Below are positions 41,618 through 43,663 of a DNA stretch of 43,663 nucleotides, piece after piece. The stretch lies in the NCBI RefSeq assembly GCF_902806485.1, contig NZ_CADCWT010000015.1:1-43663 (forward strand), written 5' to 3'. Every line of letters starts with the position of its first letter. The first letter of the stretch is position 1. Made by a program: the position numbers and the translations under genes. Source of the DNA: Candidatus Frankia alpina. GTDB lineage: Bacteria > Actinomycetota > Actinomycetes > Frankiales > Frankiaceae. The notes under the pieces are model-generated. The model saw only the letters and a list, made by a program, of their open reading frames with translations, was not told the origin of the DNA and did no database searches.

Positions 41618-42514
41618 ATGGCTGCCCCGCCCTCTCCCCGACCATCCGTCCTCGGCGTGCCCGACGCCGACGCCGACGCATCCGCCGACCGTGAGTCCGC
41701 CGCGGCTTTCGGCGGCCCGGACCTTGGTCCCGCGCAGGAAACCGCCCTCGAGCCGTCGGCGTCGCCGGGGGCCTGGTCCGCTGGCGCCGACTACCGGCCC
41801 TCGGTGGTGCCGCATGACCGCATGGCCGGCTGCGCCGCCGCCCATCGGCGGCTGCTGGAGCTGGTCGAGCGGGTGGACGACGGCGTGCTGCGCCGCCCGT
41901 CCGGCCTGCCCGGGTGGACGGTCGCCCACCTGTTCACCCACTTGGCCCGCAATGCCGAGGGCCACAGCGGGATGGTCGAGGCCGCAAGCGGCGGCGACGT
42001 CCGCGACCAGTACCCGGGCGGCCAGGACCAGCGCGACCGCGACATCGCCGCCGGCCGTGACCTGGCCGCCGCCACCGTGCGGGCCGAGGTCGCCGCCGCC
42101 GTCGCCCGGCTGGAGCGGGCCTGGGACGCCGTGCACGTCGACGTCTGGCGCACTGGCTTCGGCCGGGTCAGCACGTACGGCGTGACGACGCTCGCGGATC
42201 TGGTGTTCCTGCGCTGGCGGGAGACCGAGATCCACCTCGTCGATCTCGCCCTCACCGACCTCGGCGGTCCCGGTCTGGCGGACCTGAGCCCCGCCTACGT
42301 CGAGGTCGAATGGGCCTGGACCGTGCGCGGCCTGCCGTCGCGGCTGCCGGCGGAGGTCACCGTCCTGCTCGCGCCGGGCGACCGGCCGTCGACCGCGGTG
42401 GGGCGGGGGAAGGAGCTGGTCGTCGTCGACGCGCCGACCATCCCCGCGCTGGCCTGGCTGATCGGCCGTGACCCGGGCCGTCCTGACTGGCCCGCGCTCG
42501 GCCCCTGGTGGTGA
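41618..42514 (+). CDS. Maleylpyruvate isomerase N-terminal domain protein (mycothiol-dependent/DinB-fold)
   Basis: A 298-residue protein. After about 60 disordered residues comes DRMAGCAAAHRRLLELVERVDDGVLRRPSGLPGWTVAHLFTHLARNAEGH. The WTVAHLFTHLARNAEGH pattern, with its histidines, is the metal-binding four-helix core of mycothiol-dependent maleylpyruvate isomerases and related thiol transferases. A second domain (AYVEVEWAWTVRGLPSRLP...) ends in RPDWPALGPWW. The substrate is unknown. ATG 41618 has a close GGGAG; the open frame to 41525 lacks domain content. Confidence 0.8.
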   Translation: MAAPPSPRPSVLGVPDADADASADRESAAAFGGPDLGPAQETALEPSASPGAWSAGADYRPSVVPHDRMAGCAAAHRRLLELVERVDDGVLRRPSGLPGWTVAHLFTHLARNAEGHSGMVEAASGGDVRDQYPGGQDQRDRDIAAGRDLAAATVRAEVAAAVARLERAWDAVHVDVWRTGFGRVSTYGVTTLADLVFLRWRETEIHLVDLALTDLGGPGLADLSPAYVEVEWAWTVRGLPSRLPAEVTVLLAPGDRPSTAVGRGKELVVVDAPTIPALAWLIGRDPGRPDWPALGPWW

Positions 42515-42556
42515 CTGGCGCTCCCGCCCACGCCGGTGAATCGGGCAGGCGAGAGA

Positions 42557-42646
42557 ATGCCTGGCGTGTCGGACAACAGGGACAACCGGGGTGAGGTCAC
42601 ACACGGCGGGCAGCGCGACCGCGGGCGCGATCGGATCCGCGAATGA
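42557..42646 (+). CDS. Possible 29-residue ORF overlapping parA
   Basis: ATG 42557 reads PGVSDNRDNRGEVTHGGQRDRG... and stops at TGA 42644-42646, overlapping the parA ATG as ATGA. The overlap geometry is that of coupled genes, but the ribosome site is weak and the composition is simple, so it may be a chance frame. Confidence 0.2.
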   Translation: MPGVSDNRDNRGEVTHGGQRDRGRDRIRE

Positions 42647-43663
42647 TCACGATGGCGCTGTTCAACAACAAGGGCGGCGTCGGTAAGACGACGCTGGCCT
42701 ATCATCTCGCCCACATGCTCCAGCGGATGGGCCACCGGGTGCTCGCCGTCGACCTCGACCCGCAGGCGAACCTGACCGCGCAGTTCCTCGACGAGGACGA
42801 GTTGACCCGGCTGTGGGCGGAGCCGGAGGACACCGCGTCGTCGGCGCCGAAGCCCGTCGAGTTCGACGTGCGCCCCACGCGGGTCTTCCCCGGCACGGGA
42901 ACGATGGCGACCGCCATCGCGCCGATCATGGAGGGCGTCGGGGACGTCGAGCTGCCCGACCCGGTGATGATCGAGGACGGCCTGTGGCTGCTGCCCGGGG
43001 ACGTCGAGCTGAGCGTCTTCGAGGATCGGCTGTCCGCCGCCTGGCCGAACAGCTTCCTCGGCAAGGACATCGCCGCGCTGCGGACGACGACGGCGCTGCA
43101 CCGGGTCATCGACCACGGTGCCCGCACCGTCGGCGCCGAGATCGTCCTCATCGATGTCGGCCCGAATCTCGGCGCGATCAACCGGGCGCCGCTGCTGTCC
43201 GCCGACACGGTGCTCATGCCGTTGGCCGCCGACCTGTTCTCGCTGCGCGGCCTGCGCAACCTCGGCCCGACACTGCGGGAGTGGCGTTCGACCTGGCAGG
43301 GCACCGTGCTGCCGAAGGTGCCCGACCGGATCCCCGCGCCCCGCGGCCTGATGATGCCGATCGGCTACATCGTCATGCAGCCGCCCGCCCGCGCAGACCG
43401 CCCGGCGAAGGCCCACGACCGCTGGCTCGACCGCATCCCCGAGGTCTTCGCGACCTCGGTGCTCACCAGCGGCAACCCCGGCCCGCACGATCGCTCCTTC
43501 GAGATCGCGACCCTGCGCCACTACGCCAACCTGATCCCGCTGGCCCACGACGCCCGCAAGCCCATGTTCGAGCTGCGCGCCGGCGACGGAGCCCTCGGCG
43601 GCACCCAGACCGCCGTCCGCCGCTGCTACTCCGACTTCCGCGACCTCGCCGTCAAGGTCCGCG
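42643..43663 (+). CDS. ParA-family ATPase (3' end beyond window)
   Basis: A frame open from ATG 42643 to the window end, 340 codons, stop not reached. FNNKGGVGKTTLAYHLAHML is the deviant Walker A of ParA/MinD ATPases; VLAVDLDPQANLTAQFL is the A' box, and EIVLIDVGPNLGAINRAPLLSADTVLMPL is Walker B and its follow-on. Insertions of about 60 and 50 residues make it longer than chromosome-partition ParA, and no parB is seen nearby. It is therefore more likely an orphan ParA-like ATPase than the segregation protein of oriC. ATG 42652 is an alternative start. Confidence 0.88.
   Translation, partial: MITMALFNNKGGVGKTTLAYHLAHMLQRMGHRVLAVDLDPQANLTAQFLDEDELTRLWAEPEDTASSAPKPVEFDVRPTRVFPGTGTMATAIAPIMEGVGDVELPDPVMIEDGLWLLPGDVELSVFEDRLSAAWPNSFLGKDIAALRTTTALHRVIDHGARTVGAEIVLIDVGPNLGAINRAPLLSADTVLMPLAADLFSLRGLRNLGPTLREWRSTWQGTVLPKVPDRIPAPRGLMMPIGYIVMQPPARADRPAKAHDRWLDRIPEVFATSVLTSGNPGPHDRSFEIATLRHYANLIPLAHDARKPMFELRAGDGALGGTQTAVRRCYSDFRDLAVKVR

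Noticed and set aside
1..43663. CRISPR arrays, insertion sequences, prophage genes, att sites
   Set aside because: I saw no spaced direct repeats of CRISPR size, no transposase or integrase motifs and no tRNA-linked duplications. Apart from the intein, the window looks like vertically inherited core DNA.

Overview
This is a very high-GC actinobacterial chromosome segment, most likely from Frankia or a close relative. That genus call is an inference from base composition, gene order, the long disordered Pro/Arg/Asp-rich tails on MurJ and PonA, and a class-3-type intein in DnaB; nothing here proves it. The gene content is the conserved replication-origin flank of actinobacteria: homologues of the M. 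tuberculosis Rv3907-Rv3913 block (pcnA, NUDIX, DUF6049, murJ/pseudokinase, anti-sigma, trxB) and of the Rv0046-Rv0058 block (ino1, padR, DUF5318, ponA1, GT87, rpsF-ssb-rpsR-rplI, dnaB). Here the two blocks lie side by side through pcnA, an MFS gene and ino1, an order I recall from Streptomyces.

Left arm (1-10.9 kb, all minus strand): NUDIX hydrolase, DUF6049 membrane protein and murJ are chained by ATGA/GTGA stop-start overlaps. A membrane pseudokinase with a discoidin-like outer domain follows, then a zinc anti-sigma factor whose usual partner sigma gene (sigM) is absent, then the first codons of a probable trxB. pcnA/cca is divergent at 11.1 kb. An MFS permease, ino1 and a PadR-type regulator follow on minus. 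Two overlapping perfect hairpins lie behind ino1, and DnaA-box-like repeats lie inside the padR 3' end.

Middle (16.7-30.1 kb, plus strand): a DUF5318 gene broken by two frame changes, ponA (a class A penicillin-binding protein with a tail of about 470 residues), two membrane glycosyltransferases (GT87-like and PIG-V-like), a small membrane protein, the rpsF-ssb-rpsR-rplI operon with a structured leader, and dnaB. The rplI-dnaB gap holds a terminator, a pair of mutually exclusive hairpins and five DnaA-box-like 9-mers, two of them perfect TTATCCACA. DnaB carries a 380-residue intein with the W/C/T signature of class 3 inteins; both LAGLIDADG acids look lost and a four-cysteine zinc-ribbon-like insert is present.

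Right arm (30.2-43.7 kb): a monooxygenase-fold protein, a membrane protein with PGQPGY repeats, ilvD, then the ergothioneine operon egtA-egtB-egtC-egtD on minus without egtE. Beyond it lie a NERD-domain membrane protein, a 48-residue DLW-39-type small protein, an ArfB-like ribosome-rescue factor, a small unknown protein, a mycothiol-dependent isomerase/DinB-fold protein, and a ParA-family ATPase cut by the window end. I found no CRISPR, insertion sequence, rRNA or tRNA gene. The regulatory DNA and the decaying intein are the parts most worth a second look.
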